Shown one piece after another: positions 26,915-34,823 of a stretch of DNA of 64,000 bases. The notes beneath the pieces are model-generated. The model ran no database searches. It was not told where the DNA came from and saw nothing but the letters and a program-made list of their open reading frames with translations. The position numbers were made by a program, and so were the translations under genes. Source of the DNA: Allorhizobium pseudoryzae (GTDB taxonomy: Bacteria > Pseudomonadota > Alphaproteobacteria > Rhizobiales > Rhizobiaceae); the NCBI RefSeq assembly GCF_011046245.1, contig NZ_CP049241.1, positions 124,001 to 188,000 of the forward strand. The letters run 5' to 3'. The stretch's first letter is position 1. Each line of letters starts with the position of its first letter.

Positions 26915-27136
26915 TCACCATTCCTCCCGGAGAGACCGCTGATAGGATGTACCCTCCGCTTGCTGATCGGCATCAGCCCAAAGGCCGAATGCGACTGCGA
27001 CGCAGGGTTTTTCCCGCCGCTGCAAAAGATCGGCCACCGCTTCACGAATGAGTGCGCTGCGGGAGACACGCTCCTCCCTCGCCAGCCGGTCGAGGGCTGC
27101 CACCGCCGTGTCCTCAAGATCGATCAGGGTTCGCAT
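26915..27136 (-). CDS. Orphan ribbon-helix-helix antitoxin
   Basis: 73 aa. Starts MRTLIDLEDTAVAALDRLAR and continues EERVSRSALIREAVADLLQRRE, a complete CopG/VapB-type ribbon-helix-helix DNA-binding domain, then a tail of about 30 residues that would contact a toxin. No VapC or RelE gene follows: after the stop only an 18-codon frame (MVKDLPPSDPG...) remains before betA's end. It is therefore an orphan antitoxin or a remnant of a deleted module. The AT-rich inverted repeat upstream is its likely operator. Confidence 0.75.
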   Translation of the reverse strand: MRTLIDLEDTAVAALDRLAREERVSRSALIREAVADLLQRREKPCVAVAFGLWADADQQAEGTSYQRSLREEW

Positions 27137-27148
27137 AGGGTCTCCTTG

Positions 27149-27178
27149 CGATATACGGCATAAATATATCCCATATCG
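27149..27178. promoter_or_regulatory. AT-rich inverted repeat, candidate RHH operator
   Basis: CGATAT ... ATATCG arms (27149-27154 and 27173-27178) enclose further ATATA/TATAT symmetry, 13 bp before the orphan antitoxin's start. The same 112-bp gap must also hold the promoter of the divergent sigma-factor operon. Confidence 0.45.
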
Positions 27179-27248
27179 TTATTGTGTCACAGAAACCGAC
27201 GGATTTGCATCTCATCGCCGTTCAAGGTTGAAGTCATCACTGAACGTC

Positions 27249-27842
27249 ATGATCCGCCGGGAGAAGATCGAGCTGCATCCTCTTGAAAACGAGTCTCATT
27301 CCGATCCGGATGCCGATCTCCTGCGGCGCGTGGCGGCAGGCGACGAGGCGGCCATGCGGGCGCTGGTAGCGGCAAAGCTGCCGCGACTTCTGGCGCTTTC
27401 GCAGCGCATGCTGGGCGACCGGGCGGAGGCCGAGGACGTGGCGCAGGAGACATTCTTTAGGATCTGGAAACAGGCGGGCCGCTGGCAGGCCGGGCGGGCG
27501 AAATTCGATACCTGGGCGCACCGGGTGGCGCTCAACCTCTGTTACGACCGTTTGCGCAAGCGGCGGGATGTGATGACCGACGACCTGCCCGAACAGGTGG
27601 ACCCTGGTCCGCTGCCCGATGCCGGGCTGACCGAGGACGGCGACAGCCGGCGCGTGGAGCTTGCCTTGCAAAACCTTGCGCCGCGGCAGCGGGAGGCGAT
27701 CATTCTGGTCTATTATCAGGAGCTGTCGAACCGCGAGGCCGCCTCGGTGATGGCGGTCAGCGTCGATGCGCTGGAAAGCCTTTTGTCGCGCGGGCGGCGC
27801 ATGTTGCAGAGCCTCTTGCTGGGAGATGGCAAAGATGAATGA
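27249..27842 (+). CDS. ECF RNA polymerase sigma factor
   Basis: 197 aa from the ATG at 27249. Region 2 at about 25-90 (ALVAAKLPRLLALSQRMLGDRAEAEDVAQETFFRIWKQAGRW) and region 4 at about 130-180 (LALQNLAPRQREAIILVYYQELSNREAASVMAVSVDALESLLSRGRR) make a two-domain ECF factor; regions 1 and 3 are missing. It heads five same-strand genes with short overlaps and gaps. The next two products are the likely anti-sigma and sensor, and the last two a DUF1800/DUF1501 export pair. The size and gene set recall CnrH of the CnrYXH system. The Shine-Dalgarno is weak, so an alternative start cannot be excluded. Confidence 0.9.
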   Translation: MIRREKIELHPLENESHSDPDADLLRRVAAGDEAAMRALVAAKLPRLLALSQRMLGDRAEAEDVAQETFFRIWKQAGRWQAGRAKFDTWAHRVALNLCYDRLRKRRDVMTDDLPEQVDPGPLPDAGLTEDGDSRRVELALQNLAPRQREAIILVYYQELSNREAASVMAVSVDALESLLSRGRRMLQSLLLGDGKDE

Positions 27843-28149
27843 GAACGGACATCGCGAGGCGCAGCTGGATAGGCTGCTGTCGCGCCACACGGTTCCGGCG
27901 CCGGACAGCGCGCTCACCGGCCGCATTCTGGCCGATGGCGTGCGGCTGACGCAACGGCGGGCGCGGATCTGGCGATGGCTGACGGGTGCCGGCCTGATCG
28001 GCGTGGGCCTGGCGGGGGCGCTTTCCGGCGCGGCGGCGGTGATGGTGCTGTCGCCCAGCAGCGGTTTCCAGCTGTCCGAGCCGCTCGAAACCGCCTTCGG
28101 TACCGTTGCGACCGAGGCCCAGCTGACCGAGATCGGGGAGATCCAATGA
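27835..28149 (+). CDS. One-TM protein, probable anti-sigma factor
   Basis: 104 aa from the ATG at 27835, spaced nine bases from GGGAG and overlapping the sigma gene's stop. Residues 1-42 are cytosolic and charged (REAQLDRLLSRHTVPAPD), residues about 44-70 form one hydrophobic helix (RWLTGAGLIGVGLAGALSGAAAVMVL), and the remaining 30 are predicted periplasmic. There is no Cys and no HxxxCxxC zinc motif, so it is not a ZAS anti-sigma. Position, size and topology match CnrY-like membrane anti-sigma factors, whose short N-terminus binds the sigma factor. Function is inferred from context. Confidence 0.7.
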   Translation: MNENGHREAQLDRLLSRHTVPAPDSALTGRILADGVRLTQRRARIWRWLTGAGLIGVGLAGALSGAAAVMVLSPSSGFQLSEPLETAFGTVATEAQLTEIGEIQ

Positions 28150-28595
28150 CCGACCAGTCGTTTCGCAGGCTCGTGCTGGGGCTGCTCGTCGTCAACACCT
28201 TTCTTCTGGCAGCCGTGATCGGCGGCGGGGTTTTCTATCTGTCCGGCGAGACGCGCCAGACGGCGCAGCGCCTGCCGCTGGCCGGTGAGCAGCTGCCGGC
28301 AGCCCAGCGAAAAGCGCTGCAGCAGGCGCTGACGGAGGCGCGGCGGGCCGTCCGCTCCACCCAGCTTGAGGCGCGCCAGGCACGGGTCGAGGCTGCCGCC
28401 CTGATGGGCAAGCCGGATTTCGATGCAGCGGCGCTGTCCGATGCTCTGGCCCGCGCCCGCACGGCGGAGATGGCGGTGCGGGCGGCCGTCGAAGAACGCG
28501 CAGTGGCGTTTGCCGCCACCCTCTCCACCGACGAGCGCCGGCGGCTGGCCGATGGGTTGATCGGCCGCGAGGCGCCGCGTCCTGCCACGAAATGA
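28146..28595 (+). CDS. CnrX/ZraP-like periplasmic sensor protein
   Basis: 149 aa, starting inside the previous stop (ATGA overlap). One N-terminal membrane anchor (LVLGLLVVNTFLLAAVIGGGVFYL) then an all-helical periplasmic domain of about 110 residues with a LPAAQRKALQQALTEARRAVRS ... hairpin, the pattern of heavy-metal sensor proteins (Metal_resist; CnrX, ZraP). The mature domain contains no His and no Cys, whereas CnrX binds Ni/Co through several His, a Glu and a Met. It likely keeps the signalling fold but senses another cue. Confidence 0.78.
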   Translation: MTDQSFRRLVLGLLVVNTFLLAAVIGGGVFYLSGETRQTAQRLPLAGEQLPAAQRKALQQALTEARRAVRSTQLEARQARVEAAALMGKPDFDAAALSDALARARTAEMAVRAAVEERAVAFAATLSTDERRRLADGLIGREAPRPATK

Positions 28596-28674
28596 TCACA
28601 TTCGCCAAGCGACGGATTGGCCCAGCCCCTTCCGTTGAAGGACCGATCACGATGAAACGGAGGTCGTATCGGTC

Positions 28675-30144
28675 ATGGCAAACCCCAAGGATCTGGATGC
28701 AGCGCTGGCGCTCTGGCGCTTCGGGCTCGGCGCGCAACAGGGCAGTCTCGCGGCGATCAAGGAGGCTCCGCGCGATCTCCTGATGCAGGAAATCACCGAA
28801 AAGGCCGTGCCAACCCCAAGCGGCGGCACGCTTCGCTCCTCCGGCGACCTTCTTCTTGCCCTTTATGAGTATCAGGATCAGGTGAAAGCGGAGCGTGCGC
28901 GCCCGCTGCCGGCCGCCGTGGAGCCCACCTCCGCTCCAGCGGCGGCCGGTCCTTCGGCTGGACCGATGGCGGGTCCGGACAAGGCTCCAGACGGCAAGGG
29001 CATGAGTGCCCGCCCGGCGGACAAGCGCCCCTATCTGCCGCAGCAGATCCTGCTCGACGAGGTGGATGCCCGGTTCAACGGCACGATCCACGAGCCGCTG
29101 ATCGGGTTTGGCGAGCGGCTGGCGATGTTCTTTGCGAACCACTTTGCCATTGCCACCGGCAAGGGCGGCGAGGTGCACATCCTGGCCGGCTGTTTCGAGC
29201 GCGAGGCGATCCGCCCGCATCTCTTCGGGCGCTTCGAGGACATGCTGGTGGCGGTGGAAACCCATCCGGCCATGCTGGTCTTCCTCGACAACCGCCAGTC
29301 GATCGGGCCGAATTCCGCCGCCAACAAGAACGGCAAGCGGGGGCTGAACGAAAACCTCGCCCGCGAAATTCTGGAACTGCACACGCTCGGCGTCGATGGC
29401 GGCTACACCCAGGCGGACGTGACCGCGTTCGCGCGGATCATCACCGGCTGGACGGTGTTCCGCAAGGAGAACAAGCCGGGGCCGCAGGGCGAGTTCTTCT
29501 TCAATGCCAATGCGCACGAGCCGGGCGACCAGACGGTGATGGGTGTGACCTATGCCGATGGCGGGTTCGAGCAGGGCCGCGCCGTGCTGCGCGATCTCGC
29601 CCGCCACCCCGCCACCGCCCGGCATCTCGCCTTCAAGCTCGCCCGGCATTTCATCTCGGATCAGCCGCCGCCGGCCCTGGTGGCGGCCATGGCCGCCGCC
29701 TACACGAAAACCGATGGCGATCTCTCCGCCGTCTATCTGGCGATGCTGTCGGCGGAGGAAGCCTGGAACCCGGCGCTGACGAAACTGCGCCCGCCGCTGC
29801 AATACGTGACCGCCATGCTGCGCGCGTCCGGTGTCCGCCCGAAACCACAGCAGATCCTCTCCACCCTGAAGGCGCTCGGCCAACCGATGTGGGACCCCGC
29901 CGGACCGAACGGCTTTTCCGACGTGGCGGACGGCTGGGCCTCCTCGGAGGGCCTCGCCACCCGCATCGAGGCGGCCAATCTCTTTGCTCATCAGGTGGCG
30001 GGCAATATCGATCCGCGCGCTTTTGCCGGAGACCGGTTCGGCCCGCTTCTGTCGGACGACACCCTGCAGGCGATCTCGCGCGCCGAGACACGGCCGCAGG
30101 GCCTGTCGCTCGCCTTTCTTGCCCCCGAATTCGTGAGGAGCTGA
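28675..30144 (+). CDS. DUF1800 family protein
   Basis: 489 aa; ATG at 28675 with GGAGG about 12 bases upstream. Conserved DUF1800 pieces: ALALWRFGLGAQQG near the start, FFANHFAIATGKGG, N-x-N-L-A-R-E-I-L-E-L-H-T-L-G, YTQADVTAFARIITGW, and a C-terminal domain with HLAFKLARHFISDQPP. A Pro/Ala-rich insert lies at about residues 75-115. No signal peptide is obvious. DUF1800 genes are commonly followed by DUF1501 genes, as here (5-bp gap), suggesting that the two proteins work together; possibly the DUF1501 partner's Tat signal exports both. Biochemical function unknown. Confidence 0.9.
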   Translation: MANPKDLDAALALWRFGLGAQQGSLAAIKEAPRDLLMQEITEKAVPTPSGGTLRSSGDLLLALYEYQDQVKAERARPLPAAVEPTSAPAAAGPSAGPMAGPDKAPDGKGMSARPADKRPYLPQQILLDEVDARFNGTIHEPLIGFGERLAMFFANHFAIATGKGGEVHILAGCFEREAIRPHLFGRFEDMLVAVETHPAMLVFLDNRQSIGPNSAANKNGKRGLNENLAREILELHTLGVDGGYTQADVTAFARIITGWTVFRKENKPGPQGEFFFNANAHEPGDQTVMGVTYADGGFEQGRAVLRDLARHPATARHLAFKLARHFISDQPPPALVAAMAAAYTKTDGDLSAVYLAMLSAEEAWNPALTKLRPPLQYVTAMLRASGVRPKPQQILSTLKALGQPMWDPAGPNGFSDVADGWASSEGLATRIEAANLFAHQVAGNIDPRAFAGDRFGPLLSDDTLQAISRAETRPQGLSLAFLAPEFVRS

Positions 30145-30149
30145 CGCCC

Positions 30150-31385
30150 ATGTCCCGTGAAATGTCCTGCGAACTTTTAACCCCTACCCGCCGCGCCGTG
30201 CTGGGCGCTTCCGGAGCCCTGTTTGCCTGGGCCTTCATGCCGAAGTTCGCGACGGCCGCGCAAGGACGCGATCCGCGCTTCGTGACGATCATCCTGCGCG
30301 GCGCGTTGGATGGGCTGACCGCCGTGCCGCCGGTCGGCGATCCGGGTTATGAGGGCCTGCGGCAGTCGATTGCGCTCGCCACGGACGGCAACCAGCCGGC
30401 CCTGCCGCTCGACGGGTTTTTCGCGCTGCATCCGTCGATGCCGAATTTCCACCGGCTCTACCAGGCCAAGCAGGCGGCCGTCATCCATGCCAGCGCCACG
30501 CCCTATCGCGAGCGGTCGCATTTCGACGGACAGGACGTGCTGGAAAGCGGCTATTCGACCCCCGGCCACGTGGAAAACGGCTGGCTGAACCGCCTGCTGC
30601 AAGGCCTGCCGGCAGGCGACAAGATCGCGCCCGGCGCCACCGAGCGGGTGCGTGGATTGTCCGTCGGCGCCACCGCTCCGCTCGTCATCCGAGGGCCGGC
30701 GCCGCTTCTCGGCTGGGCGCCTTCGGTGCTGAGGCAGGCGGATGGCGACCTGCCGCCACGGCTGATGGATCTCTATGGCCGCACCGACCCGCTGCTCGCC
30801 GAACTCCTGAAAGAGGGCATCGAGACCGGGCGGATCGCGTCGGGCATCGACATGAAGGCGAAGGGCGGCCCGGGGGACCCGAACGGCATGGAGCAGATGG
30901 CCCGCGGCGCGGCCAGATTGCTTGCGAACGAGGAAGGACCGCGCATCGCAGCGCTTGCCTTCGAAGGCTGGGACACGCATGCGCAGGAGACCGAGCGGCT
31001 TTCCAAGCTTCTCTCCGGCCTCGACCGCGCCTTTGCCGCCTTCGAGCAGGAGATGGGGCCGGCCTGGAAGGATACGGTGGTGCTGGTCGCGACCGAATTC
31101 GGCCGCACGGCCCGCATCAACGGCACGGAGGGCACCGACCACGGCACCGCAACCACGGCTTTCCTCGCCGGCGGCGCCGTGCGCGGCGGGCGGGTGATCG
31201 CCGACTGGCCGGGGCTGAAGGACAACCAGCTTTACGAAGGCCGCGACCTTGCCGCCACCACGGACCTGCGCGCCGTGATCAAGGGCATTGCCACCGATCT
31301 TCTCGGTGCCGATGCCAAACATCTGGCCGAAGCGGTGTTTCCGGGTTCGGGCGCCGTCCAGCCGATGAAGGGGCTGCTGGTCTAG
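30150..31385 (+). CDS. Tat-exported DUF1501 protein
   Basis: 411 aa from the ATG at 30150 (GAGGAG site). A Tat-type signal (TPTRRAVLGASGALFAWAFMP, cleavage near FATAAQ) leads to a phosphatase/sulfatase-like fold: FVTIILRGALDGL, H-F-D-G-Q-D-V-L-E, and the late VATEFGRTARINGTEGTDHGTATTAFLAGG, where Glu, Asp and His resemble metal ligands of the alkaline-phosphatase superfamily. It is the last gene of the sigma-factor operon and is followed by a strong terminator. The substrate is unknown. Confidence 0.9.
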   Translation: MSREMSCELLTPTRRAVLGASGALFAWAFMPKFATAAQGRDPRFVTIILRGALDGLTAVPPVGDPGYEGLRQSIALATDGNQPALPLDGFFALHPSMPNFHRLYQAKQAAVIHASATPYRERSHFDGQDVLESGYSTPGHVENGWLNRLLQGLPAGDKIAPGATERVRGLSVGATAPLVIRGPAPLLGWAPSVLRQADGDLPPRLMDLYGRTDPLLAELLKEGIETGRIASGIDMKAKGGPGDPNGMEQMARGAARLLANEEGPRIAALAFEGWDTHAQETERLSKLLSGLDRAFAAFEQEMGPAWKDTVVLVATEFGRTARINGTEGTDHGTATTAFLAGGAVRGGRVIADWPGLKDNQLYEGRDLAATTDLRAVIKGIATDLLGADAKHLAEAVFPGSGAVQPMKGLLV

Positions 31386-31407
31386 CGATCGGGGAAACGA
31401 CGGCTTT

Positions 31408-31447
31408 CCGGCCCGTCCGCAAGACCTCCGCGGCGGGCCGGCTTTTT
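31408..31447 (+). terminator. Terminator after DUF1501
   Basis: CCGGCCCG (31408-31415) pairs with CGGGCCGG (31434-31441) around an 18-nt loop and is followed by CTTTTT. It closes the five-gene sigma operon. Confidence 0.75.
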
Positions 31448-31544
31448 CTTGCGCTTTGCAAGGAAATTCCGGCCTGCGGGTTGATGGCGCGGCGCAAAAG
31501 GCGTTTACAGGGGGGAAGCCCGCCGCCTGTCGATTTCTGCCCGG

Positions 31545-32897
31545 ATGTTTCTGATGCCTGCTCGTTCCCGCCGCTCCAAGGTCTTTCGCCGTTCCCGCGT
31601 GATGCGCGGATCCTGGACGGTGTGGAAACCGCGGATCGTCTTCTGGATCGGGGCGATTGCGATTGGCGTCGTCAGCGTTGGATTTGCGGCGGCGGCCGAC
31701 CATGCGCAGCACCTTTTTCGCGGCCTCTTGGGCACTTCCGAGGTCAGTTTCCTGCTGCCGCTGCTGTTGACGCCGGCAGGGTTTGCGCTCTGTGCCTATC
31801 TGTCGATCCGCTTCTTTCCCAATTCGCAAGGCAGCGGCATTCCGCAGGCGATTGCGGCGCGCCATCTGCATGACGAGACCTCGCGCGGGCTGCTGCTCTC
31901 CTTGAAGATTGCCGCCGGAAAGGTGCTTCTCACCATCGTCGGGCTGTTCTGTGGCGCCTCGATCGGCCGCGAGGGACCGACGGTGCAGGTGGGGGCTGCG
32001 ATCATGCTGGCGAGCGGGCGCATCGGTGGCATGGCGCAGGCGCGCGGCCTCATCCTGGCGGGCTCTGCCGCCGGCATTGCCGCCGCCTTCAACACGCCGC
32101 TGGCCGGCATCGTGTTTGCGATCGAAGAGATGAGCCGCACCTTCGAATCACGCGCCAACGGGCTGGTGCTGACGGCGGTGATCCTCTCCGGTCTGGCCGC
32201 CCTTGGCCTTGTCGGCAGCTACACCTATTTCGGCGAAACGAACGTCGCCGCCGTCGCGACGTCCGACTGGCTGCTGGTTCCGGTCTGCGGGCTTGCCGGG
32301 GGGGCGCTCGGCGCGCTCTTCAGCGCCGGCGCGCTGGAGGCGGCCAAGCGGCTTCGCCGGTTCGCGCAGCCGGCGCCGCTGAAGCGCATGGTCGCGGCTG
32401 CCGCCGTCGCCGGCCTTGCGGTCGCGGTGATCGGCATTCTGTCGGGCGGCGACACCTTCGGCACCGGCTACGAGCAGTCGCGGGCGATCCTCGAAGGGCA
32501 GACCCCCTCGCCGCTTCTGTTTGTCGAGAAATTTCTCTCCACCTTCCTGTCGATGGCATCGGGCATTCCGGGCGGAATCTTCGCGCCGTCGCTGACGGTC
32601 GGTGTCAGCCTGGGCGGCACGCTGGCAGACCTGATCGGCGGCAGTATCGCGCTTGGCGCGGTGCTTGGCATGGCCGGCTATTTTGCCGGCGTGGTGCAGG
32701 CGCCGATGACGGCCTTCGTCATCATCATCGAGATGACCGGCAACCAGGGCTCCGTCATCCCGATCATGGCCGCCTCGATGATCGGTTATGTGACCTCGCG
32801 CCTTCTCTCGCCGGAACCGCTCTATCACGGCCTGTCGCGAACCTTCCTCGCCCAGGCGCTGCGGGCCAAACGCCATGAGGACACCGCCCGGGCCTGA
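31545..32897 (+). CDS. CLC-family chloride channel/antiporter
   Basis: 450-aa inner-membrane protein with the CLC inverted-repeat fold of about 18 helices. Selectivity-filter motifs visible: GSGIPQ, GREGPTVQ with the gating Glu, the IEEM segment that carries the proton-path Glu in exchangers, and GIPGGIFAPSLTVG. The gating and proton-path Glu suggest a 2Cl-/H+ exchanger rather than a passive channel. Bacterial exchangers of this type aid survival in strong acid. No regulatory CBS pair is attached at the C-terminus. A second ATG, at 31554, is an equally possible start. Confidence 0.92.
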   Translation: MFLMPARSRRSKVFRRSRVMRGSWTVWKPRIVFWIGAIAIGVVSVGFAAAADHAQHLFRGLLGTSEVSFLLPLLLTPAGFALCAYLSIRFFPNSQGSGIPQAIAARHLHDETSRGLLLSLKIAAGKVLLTIVGLFCGASIGREGPTVQVGAAIMLASGRIGGMAQARGLILAGSAAGIAAAFNTPLAGIVFAIEEMSRTFESRANGLVLTAVILSGLAALGLVGSYTYFGETNVAAVATSDWLLVPVCGLAGGALGALFSAGALEAAKRLRRFAQPAPLKRMVAAAAVAGLAVAVIGILSGGDTFGTGYEQSRAILEGQTPSPLLFVEKFLSTFLSMASGIPGGIFAPSLTVGVSLGGTLADLIGGSIALGAVLGMAGYFAGVVQAPMTAFVIIIEMTGNQGSVIPIMAASMIGYVTSRLLSPEPLYHGLSRTFLAQALRAKRHEDTARA

Positions 32898-32966
32898 GCG
32901 GAGGTCCGAGATCCACCGCGAAAGCCCACAGATGCGGGCGTTCGGCGTCGGAGAACGCTATCTGTC

Positions 32967-32982
32967 ATAATCATATGGTTAT
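32967..32982. promoter_or_regulatory. Near-perfect palindrome upstream of TRAP operon
   Basis: ATAATCATATGGTTAT, symmetric at 14 of 16 positions, about 190 bp before dctP in a 273-bp gap without genes. Candidate regulator site; no regulator gene is adjacent. Confidence 0.4.
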
Positions 32983-33170
32983 GCATGCCATGCCAATTTT
33001 TATTTGCGGGCTTTATCCGCTTCTGTAAGCATAACCGTCATGGAAGACTGCGAGTAGAGGAGCGTGGCATTCCGGGGGACGCGGGAACAGCGCGCGCTGT
33101 GTCACGATGTTTGCGGGGATTGCCGGTCTTCGGTCTTTACATATCAATGCTGGCGCGATGGGAGGAGAAC

Positions 33171-34205
33171 ATGTTGCGCAATCTTATGCTGGCCGGAATT
33201 TCCGGTGTCGCCTTGATGATGTCCGGCGTCTCGGCTTTTGCCGCAGATGTCACCTTGAAACTGCACCAGATGCTGCCGCCGCAGGCAACCATTCCGGCCA
33301 AGGTTCTCGAACCCTGGGCGAAGAAGGTGGAAGCCGAATCCAAGGGCCGCATCGTCGTCGAGCTTTACCCGTCCATGCAGCTTGGCGGTCGCCCGTCCGA
33401 TCTGGTGGACCAGGTGAAGGACGGCGTGGTGGATCTGACCTGGACACTGTTCGGTTATACGCCGGGCCGTTTCCCGAAGTCGGAAGCCTTCGAACTGCCC
33501 TTCATGGTGACGACGGCGGAAGCCACCTCGGTCGCCTTCCAGGATTATTATGAAAAGCACCTGAAGGATGAGCTGAAGGACTACCACGTGCTCGCCGTCC
33601 ACACGCACGGTCCCGGCATTCTGCACACCATCGCCTCCAAGCCGATCAAGTCGCTCGCCGACATGAAGGGCCTGAAGCTGCGCGGCACCTCCAAGGTCGT
33701 CAACCAGATGCTGGAAGCGATGGGCGCCGCTCCGATCGGCATGCCGGTCACCGCCGTGCCGGAATCGCTGTCGAAGAGCGTCATCGACGGCACCGTCGTT
33801 CCGTGGGAAGTGACACCCTCGATCAAGATCGCGGAACTGGCGCCCAACCACACACAGTTCACCGGCAAGAACGGCCTTTACACCGGCACCTTCTTCTTTG
33901 CGATGAACAAGGACAGCTACGATGCCATGCCGGATGATCTGAAGAAGATCATCGACGCCAATTCCGGCAAGGATCTGGCCCGTCTGTTCGGCCAGGCCAT
34001 GGATGCTGGCGACAAGCGCGGCCAGGAATTGGCCGACAAGGCCGGCAACACCACGATCACGCTCGACGAGGCCGAAACCGCCAAGTGGAAGGCGCAGGGC
34101 GAAGCCGTGACCAAGAAGTGGATCGCCGACATGGACGCCAAGGGCCTCGACGGCACCGGCCTCTACAAGGATGCGGTGGCTCTCATCGCGCAATACTCGA
34201 AGTAA
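33171..34205 (+). CDS. dctP: TRAP transporter solute-binding protein DctP
   Basis: 344 aa from the ATG at 33171, with GGGAGGAG directly upstream. Sec signal peptide (LMLAGISGVALMMSGVSAFA, cut before ADVTLKL). Periplasmic DctP fold: PSMQLGGRPSDLVDQVKDGVVDLTW, and the conserved Arg that binds a carboxylate in KGLKLRGTSKVVNQML. The late W-E-V-T-P segment lines the ligand cavity. It captures an organic acid and delivers it to DctQM. The substrate cannot be named from sequence. A hairpin-T structure between this gene and dctQ would allow higher dctP expression. Confidence 0.93.
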   Translation: MLRNLMLAGISGVALMMSGVSAFAADVTLKLHQMLPPQATIPAKVLEPWAKKVEAESKGRIVVELYPSMQLGGRPSDLVDQVKDGVVDLTWTLFGYTPGRFPKSEAFELPFMVTTAEATSVAFQDYYEKHLKDELKDYHVLAVHTHGPGILHTIASKPIKSLADMKGLKLRGTSKVVNQMLEAMGAAPIGMPVTAVPESLSKSVIDGTVVPWEVTPSIKIAELAPNHTQFTGKNGLYTGTFFFAMNKDSYDAMPDDLKKIIDANSGKDLARLFGQAMDAGDKRGQELADKAGNTTITLDEAETAKWKAQGEAVTKKWIADMDAKGLDGTGLYKDAVALIAQYSK

Positions 34206-34219
34206 CTTCTTCCCGAGAC

Positions 34220-34259
34220 ATCCAGGCGACGTGCGGAGACGCAGGTCGCCTGGATTTTT
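34220..34259 (+). terminator. Partial terminator between dctP and dctQ
   Basis: 11-bp stem ATCCAGGCGAC/GTCGCCTGGAT with a 14-nt loop followed by TTTTC. Its position, inside the operon, suggests attenuation that gives more binding protein than membrane subunits. Confidence 0.7.
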
Positions 34260-34283
34260 CTATCGATGCGAGGATGTGCCGCA

Positions 34284-34823
34284 ATGGCAACCGATCACCC
34301 GACTGCCCTTGATCGTTTCGGACGCTTTACCAACGGCCTGGCCACTGCGCTCGTCGCGCTCGGCGGGCTCTGCCTCGTCAGCGCCAGCGTCCTGACCGGT
34401 CTTTCCATCATGGGATCGCTCACCGTGGAGCCCATTCCGGGTGAAATCGAAGTGGTCGAGGCGCTGTGCGGGCTCGCCGTCTTCGCCTTCCTGCCGTTCT
34501 GCCAGTTGCGTCGCGGCCATGTCGGCGTCGATTTGCTGATCAGCGCCTTCGGGACGAAGGCAATGAACTGGACACAGCTTGTCGGCGACATCGTCATCAC
34601 CGCGCTGATCGCGCTGCTCACCTGGCGTCATGCCATCGGCTTCATGGACAAGCTCGGCAATGGCGAAACGACGCCGCTGCTGCTCATTCCCCTCTGGTGG
34701 GGTTATGCGATCGCGCTTGTCCTGCTCGTCGCCAACCTCGTCACCTGTCTTTTTGTCATTCTGGCTGACCTGCGCGACATTCGCCATGGCAACGCCATCG
34801 TCGCGTCTGTCGGAGTTCACTGA
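34284..34823 (+). CDS. dctQ: TRAP transporter small membrane subunit DctQ
   Basis: 179 aa from the ATG at 34284, with four transmembrane helices and the DctQ motif LAVFAFLPFCQLRRGHVGVDLL in the second helix region. It forms the fused or paired membrane core with DctM. Its stop overlaps the dctM start (TGATG), so the two are translationally coupled. An in-frame ATG at 34266 is less likely because it would sit before the GAGG site. Confidence 0.9.
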   Translation: MATDHPTALDRFGRFTNGLATALVALGGLCLVSASVLTGLSIMGSLTVEPIPGEIEVVEALCGLAVFAFLPFCQLRRGHVGVDLLISAFGTKAMNWTQLVGDIVITALIALLTWRHAIGFMDKLGNGETTPLLLIPLWWGYAIALVLLVANLVTCLFVILADLRDIRHGNAIVASVGVH

